From Paludibacteraceae bacterium (GTDB lineage Bacteria; Bacteroidota; Bacteroidia; Bacteroidales; Paludibacteraceae): DNA of 39,730 nt. The position numbers and the translations under genes were made by a program. Where the stretch lies: contig JAKSNU010000010.1 of NCBI GenBank assembly GCA_024399535.1, positions 1 through 39,730 of the forward strand, read 5' to 3'. Of the stretch, positions 18,886 to 28,231 are shown in pieces (position 1 is the stretch's first letter; the number at the start of each line of letters is the position of its first letter). The notes beneath the pieces were generated by a model, which was not told the DNA's origin, made no database searches, and was given only the letters and a program-made list of their open reading frames with translations.

Positions 18886-19422
18886 ATGGGTTGTATGGAA
18901 AACTCATCAAATAATAAGATAAAGAAAAGGTTTAAAATATTGTGCATCACTTTATTAGTGGTGTGTCTTGGGTCAATTGCAAATAGTATTCTCGAAGGTT
19001 GGTTTGGTGAAGGTGCACCAGGACATGTAAATATATATGAGTTTGATTTGGCTGGAGGGGCGAGAGTTTTGAGGGTGGTTTCGACATTGATGGTATTTGG
19101 AATGTTGTGTTATTATGTCCATTTGTTAGTATTGTTTGTTAAGATGATAAGAATATTGATGAGGACAGAGCCATTCGAAAATAGGGTGATAAGATATTCG
19201 CACCGGATAGGTATAGGATTTGTATGCCTATCGGTGATTGCAACGATATGGGGATTGTTGAGAGATATTTTAGTGATAAGGATAATTGGCATTGAAGATA
19301 AAATAAGCAGACTTTCCATTATTGACTGGGAGGATTTGGTAATAGGAATGATAGTGTTAGTGATGACATCAATTCTGAAGCAGGCAATATTGATAAAAGA
19401 AGAGAACGACCTAACAGTATGA
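18886..19422 (+). CDS. DUF2975-like membrane protein
   Basis: The 178-residue protein has four predicted membrane segments at about residues 17-36, 60-85, 103-122 and 148-165. Its arrangement is that of DUF2975 proteins: a loop after the first segment, a short basic link RILMRTEPFENRVIRYSHRIG between segments two and three, and a final segment ending LKQAILIKEENDLTV. The family function is unknown. The strongest support is context: a small XRE regulator overlaps the stop by 4 nt (ATGA), a pairing usual for DUF2975. ATG at 18895 (MENSS) is an alternative start and would leave a more normal leader, given the predicted transcription start near 18881. Confidence 0.75.
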   Translation: MGCMENSSNNKIKKRFKILCITLLVVCLGSIANSILEGWFGEGAPGHVNIYEFDLAGGARVLRVVSTLMVFGMLCYYVHLLVLFVKMIRILMRTEPFENRVIRYSHRIGIGFVCLSVIATIWGLLRDILVIRIIGIEDKISRLSIIDWEDLVIGMIVLVMTSILKQAILIKEENDLTV

Positions 19423-19622
19423 TAGTGGTGAATTTGGATAAGGTAATGTCTGAGCGTGAAATATCGCTTGGTGAGTTGTCGGATAAGGTGGGAATAACTC
19501 AGGCAAATTTGTCAATATTGAAGACAGGGAAAGCAAGGGCTATACGCTTTTCGACTTTGGACGAAATTTGTAAGGTGCTTGGGTGTCAGCCAGCAGATAT
19601 TTTGGAGTATCGGAAAGAATGA
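19419..19622 (+). CDS. Small XRE/Cro-C1 family helix-turn-helix regulator
   Basis: The 67-residue protein is essentially one helix-turn-helix domain: VNLDKVMSEREISLGELSDK, then VGITQANLSILKTGKARAI as the recognition region, then FSTLDEICKVLGCQPADILEY. It belongs to the YozG-like group of tiny Cro/C1 regulators that accompany DUF2975 membrane proteins. It overlaps its partner gene by 4 nt, so the two should be made together. By analogy the membrane protein may control the regulator, or the regulator may autoregulate the pair; neither is shown here. Confidence 0.88.
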   Translation: MIVVNLDKVMSEREISLGELSDKVGITQANLSILKTGKARAIRFSTLDEICKVLGCQPADILEYRKE

Positions 19623-19687
19623 TGTGTAGTTTTTGTGGATATAGAATAGTCAAATATACAAATAATAATATTTTAATTTTTTAAACT

Positions 19688-22600
19688 ATGAGACGGATTT
19701 TGTCTATGTTTGTTGTTACGCTTTTTAGCGTTGCAGCATTGTTTGCCCAGGCAAAAGATTATGGTCAAGGTTTGCAAGAGTATAAACTCAGCAACGGAAT
19801 GACTATCTATCTCTGGGAGGATCACAATGTGGCAGATGTTCATGGCCGCATTGTTGTACGTGCAGGTTCGGTGGATGAACCATCAGATTACACTGGTTTG
19901 GCTCACTATTTGGAGCACATGATGTTCAAGGGAACTCAAACCATAGGTGCTTTGGATTGGGAAAAAGAGCAACCTTTGTATCAGGATATTATTGCTCTTT
20001 ACGATCAACTCAATGCTTTCGGAAAGGCTCACGAAAATGACAAAAAACTTTCAAAGAAAGATGAAGAAGCACGTTTGGCAATCATTAAGCAAATCAACGA
20101 AAAGTCGCTTGAGGCTGCCAAGTATGGTTCGACTAATGATTTTTCGAATCTTACCGAGAGTTATGGTGGTGACAATCTGAATGCATTCACATCGTATGAC
20201 CTTACAGCTTATCATAATGATTTTCCTGCAACTGCAATGGAAAAATGGATGAAACTGAATTCTGATCGCTTGATGAATCCTGTATTCCGCGCATTCCAGG
20301 CAGAGTTGGAAAACGTATATGAAGAGTACAATATGTATAACGATGATATGGGGACACATCAGCGTCAGTTCCTTTATGAACACCTCTATCCTGGGACTCC
20401 ATATGATCGTGACGTAATTGGTTATGCAAATCATCTGAAAAATCCAAGTCTTTCAGCATTGATTAATTTCTATCAGACATGGTATGTGCCAAATAATATG
20501 TCATTGTTGTTGGTAGGTAATTTTAATTCTGAAGATGCGAAACCATTGATTGAGAAATATTTCGGTAGATTAGTGAAGAAAGAATTACCAAAGAGGACAG
20601 ATTATGTTAGACATGATTTCGCCCAGGAAGATGGTAAAAAATATTCGAAATCTGTAGGGTATATGCCACAATATATTTGGGCATACAAAGGAATGCTGAT
20701 GGGCGACAAGGATGCAACTGCATTCGAGTTCGCATTGTCATTGTTGAATAACAATCATGGAACTGGTTTGTTGGATAAACTGATGCTTGATGGTGAAGTA
20801 GGTGGAGCATACGTTTCGAACGATACTCGTAGAGTAGATGGAAAAATTATGGTTGTCGGTGTTCCATATTACGATATGGCTCAGGGTAAGTTTGATGATG
20901 TTAAGACAACTCAGAAACTTATCTTCAAAGAAATTGATAAGATTAAAGAGCCAAGTACTATTCCAGATTGGTTGTTCAATTCTGTAAAGGCTCAGTTGCT
21001 TCAAGGTCATAGAACGCTTAATGAATCGCAAGGCACAAAGATAAATATCTTAACATATTCGTTTGCATACGATATTTCATTGGATGAGTTTCTCAACGAG
21101 GACAAGATAATTGCTTCGCTTACTAAAGAGCAGGTAGCAGCAGTGGCAAAGAAATATCTTGATGGACCAAAAATATTGGTTGAGTTCAATGAGGGAGATC
21201 CAAAGAAGAACAAACTGGCTAAACCAGCAATTAAACCTTTGGACCCTCCAAAGGGACAAACTACCGAGTACGGAAAGGCATTCAAACAGATTCCTACTAC
21301 TTCAGTCAACGTGACATATAGTAATTTTGGTGACGTTACTGATGAGAAAATTGCTGAAAATGTTAACTTGCATTATACTCCAAATACGCAGAATGACATA
21401 TTTACTTTGACATTGAGATATGGTGTTGGTACACACGTGTTGCCAAAACTTGAGTATGCTACAGAACTTATGAATTCGGCAGGCTGTGTTTTGGAAGGAA
21501 AGAAACTTAATTCACAGGAGTTGCACCGTAAATATTCTGAGCTTGGTGCAACATATTCATTCGGAGTTAGTGATAGCTATTTCTTCATCAGCATTCAAGG
21601 TGAAGAGAAGAATCTTGATAAGATTATGTCGTTGGTCGTTCCTCAAATTATGTTTACTGACCTTGACAACAAACAGATAAAGAGTATGGTTTCGAATGCT
21701 TATTGGGGACGTTATAGCGAGAAGAAGAGCACAAATGCCCTTGCTTCAGCGTTATATGAATATATACTCTATGGCGAGCAGTCGAGTTTCATCGATCGTA
21801 TTCCAATGAGTGAGTTGTATCATTACAATGTAACACCTGATGGTGACGTAGATGAAACATTCCTCATCAATAAGGACAATCTGACAACTACAATCCTTGA
21901 GGCAACAGGATATGCACTTGATATTTTCTATTGTGGTCAGAAACCAATCAGCGAGGTTAAACAATCTATGTTGAAGGCTCCAATACAGGAAAATATGGTA
22001 GCATCACAGTCGCCATTCTTCCGCAATCGTCAGACTTATGACAAGACACAAGTCTTCTTCCTTCACGACAGTAAGATGCAACAGGCAAAGATTTATTTCT
22101 ATGCAAATGGAACAAACTATACCAAGGAACAAGATGTGCCTGCTGAGGCGTTCAATCAGTATTTTTCGGGAGGTTTCAGTGGCTTGGTAATGCAGGAAAT
22201 ACGTGAGAAGAGATCAATGGCATATACTGCATATGGTGCTTATGTAACACCATCTGTTCAGAATAAAGATGCTTATTTGATTGGATATGTTGGAACGCAG
22301 AGTGACAAGGTGCCACAGGCTATCAATGTAATGATGGATTTGATTACTAATATGCCAGATCCTGATGAGAAAGAAACAAGGATGCAGGATATCAAAGAGT
22401 TTTTGTATCAGTCCACATTGGCAGCTAAACCAAGTATGCGTTCAAAAGCTGCATACATCGAGGCTTGCAAGAGATTAGGTTATTCAGACGACCCTGCAAA
22501 GACCAACCTGCAAAAGATTCAGGATTTGACATATGAGCAAATCAAATCGTATTATGAGCAGAATATCAAAGGTCGTCCAATCACTATTATTGTCATTGGT

Positions 22601-22711
22601 GATCAGTCGATGATTGATAAAAAAGAATTGAAGGAGCTTGAAACCAAGTATGGCAAATTCCAGAAGATTAATACTGGTAAATTATTCAAGGGTGGTGTTG
22701 ATGACTTATAA
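19688..22711 (+). CDS. M16 family zinc metallopeptidase (pitrilysin type), secreted
   Basis: The 1007-residue protein starts with a signal peptide (MRRILSMFVVTLFSVAALFAQA). The catalytic half has the inverted zinc motif HYLEH (H73, E76, H77) within LAHYLEHMMFKGT, and a downstream Glu in ENVYEEYN (E212/E213) as third ligand. An insert of about 60 residues, rich in Lys and Glu, lies between them. The second half repeats the M16 fold without an HxxEH, as expected for the inactive half that completes the chamber (EIREKRSMAYTAYG is typical). It probably degrades peptides in the periplasm or at the outer membrane. It precedes an M3 peptidase lipoprotein but is separated from it by a strong terminator, so the two are independently transcribed. 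Confidence 0.93.
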   Translation: MRRILSMFVVTLFSVAALFAQAKDYGQGLQEYKLSNGMTIYLWEDHNVADVHGRIVVRAGSVDEPSDYTGLAHYLEHMMFKGTQTIGALDWEKEQPLYQDIIALYDQLNAFGKAHENDKKLSKKDEEARLAIIKQINEKSLEAAKYGSTNDFSNLTESYGGDNLNAFTSYDLTAYHNDFPATAMEKWMKLNSDRLMNPVFRAFQAELENVYEEYNMYNDDMGTHQRQFLYEHLYPGTPYDRDVIGYANHLKNPSLSALINFYQTWYVPNNMSLLLVGNFNSEDAKPLIEKYFGRLVKKELPKRTDYVRHDFAQEDGKKYSKSVGYMPQYIWAYKGMLMGDKDATAFEFALSLLNNNHGTGLLDKLMLDGEVGGAYVSNDTRRVDGKIMVVGVPYYDMAQGKFDDVKTTQKLIFKEIDKIKEPSTIPDWLFNSVKAQLLQGHRTLNESQGTKINILTYSFAYDISLDEFLNEDKIIASLTKEQVAAVAKKYLDGPKILVEFNEGDPKKNKLAKPAIKPLDPPKGQTTEYGKAFKQIPTTSVNVTYSNFGDVTDEKIAENVNLHYTPNTQNDIFTLTLRYGVGTHVLPKLEYATELMNSAGCVLEGKKLNSQELHRKYSELGATYSFGVSDSYFFISIQGEEKNLDKIMSLVVPQIMFTDLDNKQIKSMVSNAYWGRYSEKKSTNALASALYEYILYGEQSSFIDRIPMSELYHYNVTPDGDVDETFLINKDNLTTTILEATGYALDIFYCGQKPISEVKQSMLKAPIQENMVASQSPFFRNRQTYDKTQVFFLHDSKMQQAKIYFYANGTNYTKEQDVPAEAFNQYFSGGFSGLVMQEIREKRSMAYTAYGAYVTPSVQNKDAYLIGYVGTQSDKVPQAINVMMDLITNMPDPDEKETRMQDIKEFLYQSTLAAKPSMRSKAAYIEACKRLGYSDDPAKTNLQKIQDLTYEQIKSYYEQNIKGRPITIIVIGDQSMIDKKELKELETKYGKFQKINTGKLFKGGVDDL

Positions 22712-22749
22712 TCAATAAATTGTTACGTCAAAAAGAAAGACGTGGCAAT

Positions 22750-22800
22750 CAAAAAAACTGTGCGGAACTTTTCAAAAAAAGGTTCCGCACAGTTTTTTTG
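22750..22800 (+). terminator. Strong terminator after the M16 peptidase gene
   Basis: A 19-bp perfect inverted repeat has arms at 22750-22768 and 22782-22800 (core ACTGTGCGGAAC), flanked by A7 and T7. A few further pairs form in the loop. The symmetric A and T runs let it work in either direction. Confidence 0.93.
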
Positions 22801-22808
22801 GTTTTTGT

Positions 22809-22839
22809 TTTGTGGATTGAAGATTTATTAGTAATTTTG
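22809..22839 (+). promoter_or_regulatory. Bacteroidetes-type promoter for the M3 peptidase gene
   Basis: TTTG (22809-22812), a 19-bp spacer and TAATTTTG (22832-22839) followed by C fit the consensus. It begins right after the preceding terminator. The leader would be about 68 nt. No further clear promoter is seen for many genes downstream. Confidence 0.8.
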
Positions 22840-22913
22840 CAAACTGCTTATTATGGGGTGGTATGTAATAATGTGAGCCTGAAAAACAGGATATTAGTTA
22901 TTAGTTTATTTAT

Positions 22914-25013
22914 ATGAAAAAAGTTTTGTTTTTTTTAGCAACAGCTATGGTTATGGTAAGTTGCAGTAAAAAAGTAGAAGAAAGGGTAAATCCTTTTTTT
23001 ACAGAGTGGGATACTCCAGAAGGAGTTCCACCATTTGAGCAGATTCTGACATCTGACTACAAACCTGCTTTCGAGAAGGGTATTGAAGAACAGAATGCAG
23101 AAATCGAAGCTATCATCAACAACACTGAGAATCCAACCTTCGAAAACACAATTGAGGCAATGGATACGACAGGAGAATTGTTGGATAAAGTTTCTTATGT
23201 ATTCTTCAATATTTGCGAGAGCGATGGAAACGACAGTTTGCGCGCATTGCAGGAAGAGATATTGCCAATGCTCAGTGAGCATAGTGACAATATATTTATG
23301 AATGCTAAGTTATTCGCTCGAGTAAAGGCAGTTTATGATGCACGTGAAACAAAGGAATACACTCCGGTTCAGGCACGATTGCTTGAAGAGACGTATAAAG
23401 AGTTTGTTCGTAATGGTGTGGCTTTGACATCTGACAAGCAGGAACGTTTGCGTGAGATAAACAAGGAGTTGTCGAAACTTGAGACTAAGTTTACCAATAA
23501 TGTATTGGCTGATCTGAATGCTTTCAGTCTTGTAATAGACAAGGAGGAGGATTTGGCAGGATTGCCAGAAGGTGTTCGCACTGCTGCATCTGAAAAGGCA
23601 AAAGGTCTTGGCAAAGATGGCAAATGGGCATTCGGGTTGGAAGTGCCAAGCTATGGTCCGTTTATGCAGTATTCTGAGAACAGAGAGTTGAGAAAGAAGA
23701 TGTATGAGGCATACCATAATAAAGGAAATAACAATAATGAGTATGATAATAAGAAAGTTTGTCTTGACATTATAAAGTACAGAATAGAGAAAGCTCATTT
23801 GCTTGGATTCAATACTCCAGCTGAAATGATACTCGACAACACTATGGCAAAAGATCCAAAGATAGTTGACGAGTTTTTGCTTAAGATATTCAACGCTGGT
23901 AATGAAAAAGCAAAAGAAGAGTTGAAGGAAATGCAGGTTATTGCAGATCGTGATGGTGTGAAAATTGAGGCATGGGATTGGGATTTTTATGCTGAGAAAC
24001 TTCGTCAGGAAAAATATTCAATGGACGAAAACCTTATTCGTCAGTATTTCAAAATGGAGAATGTACGCCAAGGGGTATTTGATCTCGCAGGAAAGTTGTA
24101 TGGTTTGAAATTTGAACCTATTGCTGATGCACCTAAATTTAATCCGGAGGCAGAATGTTTCAGAGTTACAGATGAGGCAGGCAAACTGGTAGGTGTGTTC
24201 TATTGTGATTATTTCCCAAGAGAGTCCAAGAGAGGCGGAGCATGGATGGAAGCTATGCGTTTGCAATATTGGAAAGGCGGTAAAGAGATTAGACCAATTA
24301 TTGTGAATATAGGCAATTTCACTAAACCAACTGCTACCACACCATCGTTGTTGAGTGTTGATGATGTAGAAACTATGTTCCATGAGTTTGGTCATGCATT
24401 GCATGGATTATTGGCTCAGAGCCCTTACAAGAAATTGTCTGGAACAAATGTGGCACGTGATTTTGTCGAGTTGCCATCACAGATAAACGAGAATTGGGCT
24501 TTCCAACCAGAGGTTTTGGCAATGTATGCAAAACATTATGAGACTGGTGAAGTGATACCTGATTCATTGGTACAGAAAATATTGTCTGTATCAACGTTTA
24601 ATCAAGGTTTTATGACTACTGAACTTTGTGCGGCATCAATACTTGATATGAAATGGCATGAATTGAGTTCGATTGAAGGTATCGAGGACGTTTATGCATT
24701 TGAAGACAAAATGATGAGTGAAATCGGATTAATTCCTCAAATTTCATCAAGATATAGGAGCACATATTTTAACCACATCTGGGGTGGTGGGTATGCTGCT
24801 GGATATTATAGCTACCTTTGGGCAGAGGTGTTGGATAAAGATGCGTTCTCGGTTTTTGAAAAGAATGGTATATTTGACCCTATTACAGCTAAAGCATTCA
24901 AACATCTGCTCGAAAGTGGAAATACTGCCGATCCAATGGTTCTATTCCGTGAGTTCAAAGGGGGTGAACCAGATGAGACTGCTATGCTGAAAGGCAGAGG
25001 ATTAATTAAATAA
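22914..25013 (+). CDS. dcp: M3 family metallopeptidase (peptidyl-dipeptidase Dcp type), lipoprotein
   Basis: The 699-residue zinc peptidase has the M3 signature FHEFGHALHG (HEFGH zinc motif) within VETMFHEFGHALHGLLAQSP. GGAWMEAMRLQYWKGG, the downstream FVELPSQINENWAF (third ligand Glu) and RYRSTYFNHIWGGGYAAGYYSYLWAEVLD are also typical of Dcp. It removes dipeptides from the C-termini of peptides. The N-terminus is a lipoprotein signal (MKKVLFFLATAMVMVSCSKK, Cys17 as lipid site), so it is likely anchored in the envelope, unlike cytoplasmic E. coli Dcp. It has its own promoter, and the next gene starts directly at its stop codon. Confidence 0.93.
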   Translation: MKKVLFFLATAMVMVSCSKKVEERVNPFFTEWDTPEGVPPFEQILTSDYKPAFEKGIEEQNAEIEAIINNTENPTFENTIEAMDTTGELLDKVSYVFFNICESDGNDSLRALQEEILPMLSEHSDNIFMNAKLFARVKAVYDARETKEYTPVQARLLEETYKEFVRNGVALTSDKQERLREINKELSKLETKFTNNVLADLNAFSLVIDKEEDLAGLPEGVRTAASEKAKGLGKDGKWAFGLEVPSYGPFMQYSENRELRKKMYEAYHNKGNNNNEYDNKKVCLDIIKYRIEKAHLLGFNTPAEMILDNTMAKDPKIVDEFLLKIFNAGNEKAKEELKEMQVIADRDGVKIEAWDWDFYAEKLRQEKYSMDENLIRQYFKMENVRQGVFDLAGKLYGLKFEPIADAPKFNPEAECFRVTDEAGKLVGVFYCDYFPRESKRGGAWMEAMRLQYWKGGKEIRPIIVNIGNFTKPTATTPSLLSVDDVETMFHEFGHALHGLLAQSPYKKLSGTNVARDFVELPSQINENWAFQPEVLAMYAKHYETGEVIPDSLVQKILSVSTFNQGFMTTELCAASILDMKWHELSSIEGIEDVYAFEDKMMSEIGLIPQISSRYRSTYFNHIWGGGYAAGYYSYLWAEVLDKDAFSVFEKNGIFDPITAKAFKHLLESGNTADPMVLFREFKGGEPDETAMLKGRGLIK

Positions 25014-26105
25014 GTGGGTTCTATAAGATTAAATATTACTAAAAGGCTTACTGATGCCGGAGTAGTTGAGATAATATTGGCTACTCTGGTGTCGGTTTTG
25101 CTTTTCTTTTTTTCTTTGTTTTTCGGTACTGGTGGTAACGAAGATGTTGAATTCAGGATACTTGGTGTATGCGTTTTCAGTATGCCAAATGTTTTGTCAA
25201 GGATATTGGCATTACTGGTTTGGTTGTTTGTTGCCGTCAGATTGGTTTTACAATGCGAAAGATTACGCTTGATACCCGTAAGAAGCAAAATGCAATATAT
25301 ATTGATCATGTTGTTTGTAGCGAGTAATTGTGTGTTTCAGTTTTTTGATGAAACGATGGTTGCGTTACTATGTTTCTTACATGCATTGTTTAAGATAGGA
25401 GGTATGTATGGAATGAATGATGTGGTGGTTGATAGTTTCAAGGCATATCTGTTTTTGTTGGTGGCGGCTATATTTAAGGTCGAATATTTAAGTTTTATTT
25501 TGTTGTATCTTTTTGTATTGTTATTTTATAGAACATTTTCGTTTAGGGTGTTTTTGTGTTTGTTGTTAGGCGTGATTATGGTGGCATGGATGGTGTTCGG
25601 TGCGTGTTTTCTTTTTGATGGAACTGCTATATTGACAAATTATTTAGCAGGTATATTTAATATCAAATTAATGTGGGGAAGTTTTGGATGGACTGAGTAT
25701 GTATGGTGGGGAATTTTTTGTGTGGTTGTTTTTATTGCAAGAATTTCAATGGATAATTCGAGTTATCGATTTGATTTGCAGACTAGGTTGAACAATACGA
25801 TGTTTGGTTTGGTATTTTGGTTTTCGTTGGCGATGGAAATGATTTATTGTGGCTCTTTTCCCAAAATGATAATTGTAGGAGGTGTTTTAAGTTTGAGTTT
25901 GTATTTCAGCATGGAAGAGAGTAATTTTTCGAATATAATGTTTATTGCGTTGTTGTTGGTAATGGTTTCGCTGAGAGCGATAGTGAGTATAAATGGAGAA
26001 AATCCTAAGTTTATAATACCAAGGATTAACATTCCTGAAATTAAGGTGCCAGAGTTTGAAATGCCAGATCTGCCTGAAATTCCTAAAAGATGGAAATTTT
26101 GGTAG
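25014..26105 (+). CDS. Polytopic membrane protein of unknown function with proline-repeat tail
   Basis: The 363-residue protein is very hydrophobic, with about nine or ten predicted membrane segments between residues 20 and 325. It starts with GTG immediately after the dcp stop codon; no ATG lies near, and the sequence is protein-like from GTG onward. The C-terminal 28 residues are soluble and built of five-residue steps of the form hydrophobic-Pro-Glu-hydrophobic-x (IPEIK, VPEFE, MPDL, PEIPK). It may belong to the Bacteroidetes DUF6427-like group of small polytopic proteins, but I am not sure. sufC follows after 33 nt. No transporter or enzyme motif is visible. Confidence 0.65.
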   Translation: MGSIRLNITKRLTDAGVVEIILATLVSVLLFFFSLFFGTGGNEDVEFRILGVCVFSMPNVLSRILALLVWLFVAVRLVLQCERLRLIPVRSKMQYILIMLFVASNCVFQFFDETMVALLCFLHALFKIGGMYGMNDVVVDSFKAYLFLLVAAIFKVEYLSFILLYLFVLLFYRTFSFRVFLCLLLGVIMVAWMVFGACFLFDGTAILTNYLAGIFNIKLMWGSFGWTEYVWWGIFCVVVFIARISMDNSSYRFDLQTRLNNTMFGLVFWFSLAMEMIYCGSFPKMIIVGGVLSLSLYFSMEESNFSNIMFIALLLVMVSLRAIVSINGENPKFIIPRINIPEIKVPEFEMPDLPEIPKRWKFW

Positions 26106-26138
26106 TAGATAAGATGGAAATTATAATATAATAAATAT

Positions 26139-26885
26139 ATGTTGGAAATTAAAGATTTACATGCTGAAATTGCGGGTAAGGAGATTTTGAAGGGATTAAA
26201 TCTCAGAATTAAACCTGGGGAAGTGCATGCTATTATGGGTCCAAATGGTGCAGGTAAAAGTACGTTGAGTAATGTATTATCAGGACATCCTGCATACAGA
26301 GTGACATCAGGGTCGGTTATTTTTCATGGAAAAGATCTTTTGAGTATGCCAGCTGAGGTGCGCGCGCGTGAAGGATTGTTTATGAGTTTTCAGTATCCAG
26401 TTGAGATACCTGGTGTCAGTATGACAAATTTCATGAGAGCTGCTGTAAACGAACAGAGAAAATATCGTGGGTTAGAAGCATTAACTTCGGGAGAGTTCCT
26501 AAAGATGATGAAAGAAAAACGAGGAATGGTTGAACTTGACAGCAAGCTTGCTAATCGTTCGGTGAATGAAGGTTTTTCGGGTGGTGAAAAGAAGAGAAAT
26601 GAAATTTTTCAGATGGCAATGCTTGAACCTTCATTGGCAATACTTGATGAGACGGATTCTGGTTTGGATATTGATGCTTTGAGAATTGTAGCACGTGGTG
26701 TGAACATGCTTCGTTCGCCAGAAAGGTCGTCTATTGTAATTACGCATTATCAGAGATTGTTGGATTATATAGTTCCAGATATAGTGGATGTGTTGATTGA
26801 TGGAAAAATTGTAATGAGTGGAACAAAGGAGTTGGCTTTGAAATTGGAAGAGAAGGGTTATGATTGGATAAAGGAACAATTATGA
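26139..26885 (+). CDS. sufC: Fe-S assembly ATPase SufC
   Basis: The 248-residue ABC-type ATPase has Walker A GPNGAGKST, the Suf-typical signature FSGGEKKRNEIFQMAML, Walker B LAILDETDSGLDIDAL and a switch His in SIVITHYQRLLDYI. These features separate SufC from transporter ATPases. It powers the SufBCD scaffold that builds iron-sulfur clusters in the cytoplasm. The sufD gene overlaps its stop by 4 nt (ATGA). sufB, usually directly upstream of sufC in Bacteroidales, is replaced by an unrelated membrane protein gene. Confidence 0.96.
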   Translation: MLEIKDLHAEIAGKEILKGLNLRIKPGEVHAIMGPNGAGKSTLSNVLSGHPAYRVTSGSVIFHGKDLLSMPAEVRAREGLFMSFQYPVEIPGVSMTNFMRAAVNEQRKYRGLEALTSGEFLKMMKEKRGMVELDSKLANRSVNEGFSGGEKKRNEIFQMAMLEPSLAILDETDSGLDIDALRIVARGVNMLRSPERSSIVITHYQRLLDYIVPDIVDVLIDGKIVMSGTKELALKLEEKGYDWIKEQL

Positions 26886-28219
26886 AAGAACAGTTATTAA
26901 AACTATATGAGGAGGAGCGAAACCTTGTGGCAAAAAAATCGGCTGAAATTTTCAATATTGGTCGAGAAAAAGCTTACGAAAGGTTGAAAACTGTGGATAT
27001 TCCGACTCGAAAGGTTGAACAATATAAATATTGTCCTTTGTTTGAGAAGTTTGACGAGGAGTGGGGAGTGAATCTTAACCGAACGTTATTTGGCCTTCAT
27101 GCTGAAGAGATTTTTCATTGTGCAATTCCTGGTATTCGGGCAACAATTGGGTATATGATAAACGATGTGTGGGGAGCAAAAGAGGGAGAAATCAGTTTGG
27201 AAGATGGTGCTTTTATATGCTCGATGAAATGGGCTTCTATTTATCATAGTGAAATTTTGAATAAGTATTATGGCAAGACGCTGACTGACGAACAAGATGC
27301 GTTTGTAGCATTGAATGAGATGTTGGTTCAAGATGGATATTTGGTTTACGTCCCAAAGGGAGTTAAAGTGTTAGCTCCGCTGCAGATTGTAAATATGTTG
27401 TGGTCAGGTCGTGATATGATGGTTGTAAATAGAAATCTTGTAGTGGTTGAAGAAGGCGGCGAGTTGCAGTTGATCGATTGCGATCATGCGATGGATGAGA
27501 ATAAATATTTTGCGTTGAGGATGAATGAGGTTAGTGTCGGTGAAAATGCAAAGTTTGTTTATACTATGATGGAAAGTACGCAGGAAAATGTTGCTAATCT
27601 AAGACGTTTTGCTGTGTCGCAATCGAAGTACAGCCGTACTACGATGGGGAGTTTTGGTGTTGGAAACGGAATGACGAGAAACCATATTGAAGTTGATTTG
27701 AATGGCGAGGGCGCAGAGACATGGCTTGGTGGTGTGTTGCTTACGAGGGAAAAAGAAAAGAGTGAGAACTATACAATAATCCATCATCATGTTTCGAATT
27801 GTAAGAGTAATGAATTGTTTAAATATATTTTGGATGGCGAGTCTGAAGCAGGTTTCAGTGGAAGAATAGTAGTGGATCATGGTGCACAAAAAACTGAGTC
27901 ATATCAGACTAATAGAAATGTATTGTTAAGTAACAAAGCTAAGGTATTAGGACGTCCACAATTGGAAATATATGCTGATGATGTAAAATGCGGACATGGA
28001 GCTACTACTGGAATGCTCGATGAAATGGCAATTTTTTATATGCAGCAAAGAGGAATAGGTGTGGCAGAAGCTAAAATGTTGTTGTTGCAAGCATTTTCGG
28101 CAGATGTTGTAGAAAAAATCGAAAATGCGGCTTTGCAAGACCGATTGAGAATGATGATTGAAAAACGATTGAGGGGTGAGTCTATGGGTTGTGTAAATTG
28201 TAAAGTCAATAATTCTTAA
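26882..28219 (+). CDS. sufD: Fe-S cluster assembly protein SufD
   Basis: The 445-residue protein has a helical N-terminus (MKEQLLKLYEEERNLVAKKSAEIF) followed by the right-handed beta-helix core of the SufBD family. The C-terminal motif LEIYADDVKCGHGATTGMLDE with LFY/IFYMQQRGI is typical of SufD rather than SufB; Cys and His of KCGHG match the residues used at the SufB-SufD interface. The end is GCVNCKVNNS. ATG at 26882 gives the ATGA overlap with sufC; an in-frame ATG at 26864 lies further inside sufC and is less likely. SufD works as a partner of SufB, which is not in the window. Confidence 0.93.
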   Translation: MKEQLLKLYEEERNLVAKKSAEIFNIGREKAYERLKTVDIPTRKVEQYKYCPLFEKFDEEWGVNLNRTLFGLHAEEIFHCAIPGIRATIGYMINDVWGAKEGEISLEDGAFICSMKWASIYHSEILNKYYGKTLTDEQDAFVALNEMLVQDGYLVYVPKGVKVLAPLQIVNMLWSGRDMMVVNRNLVVVEEGGELQLIDCDHAMDENKYFALRMNEVSVGENAKFVYTMMESTQENVANLRRFAVSQSKYSRTTMGSFGVGNGMTRNHIEVDLNGEGAETWLGGVLLTREKEKSENYTIIHHHVSNCKSNELFKYILDGESEAGFSGRIVVDHGAQKTESYQTNRNVLLSNKAKVLGRPQLEIYADDVKCGHGATTGMLDEMAIFYMQQRGIGVAEAKMLLLQAFSADVVEKIENAALQDRLRMMIEKRLRGESMGCVNCKVNNS

Positions 28220-28231
28220 TTGAAAAGGAAA

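Noticed and set aside
22720..22917. Short plus-strand open frame between the M16 and M3 peptidase genes.
   Set aside because: It runs through the terminator hairpin and the promoter of the next gene.
26882..28219. This gene as sufB rather than sufD.
   Set aside because: The C-terminal IYADDVKCGHGATTG motif and helical N-terminus fit SufD.
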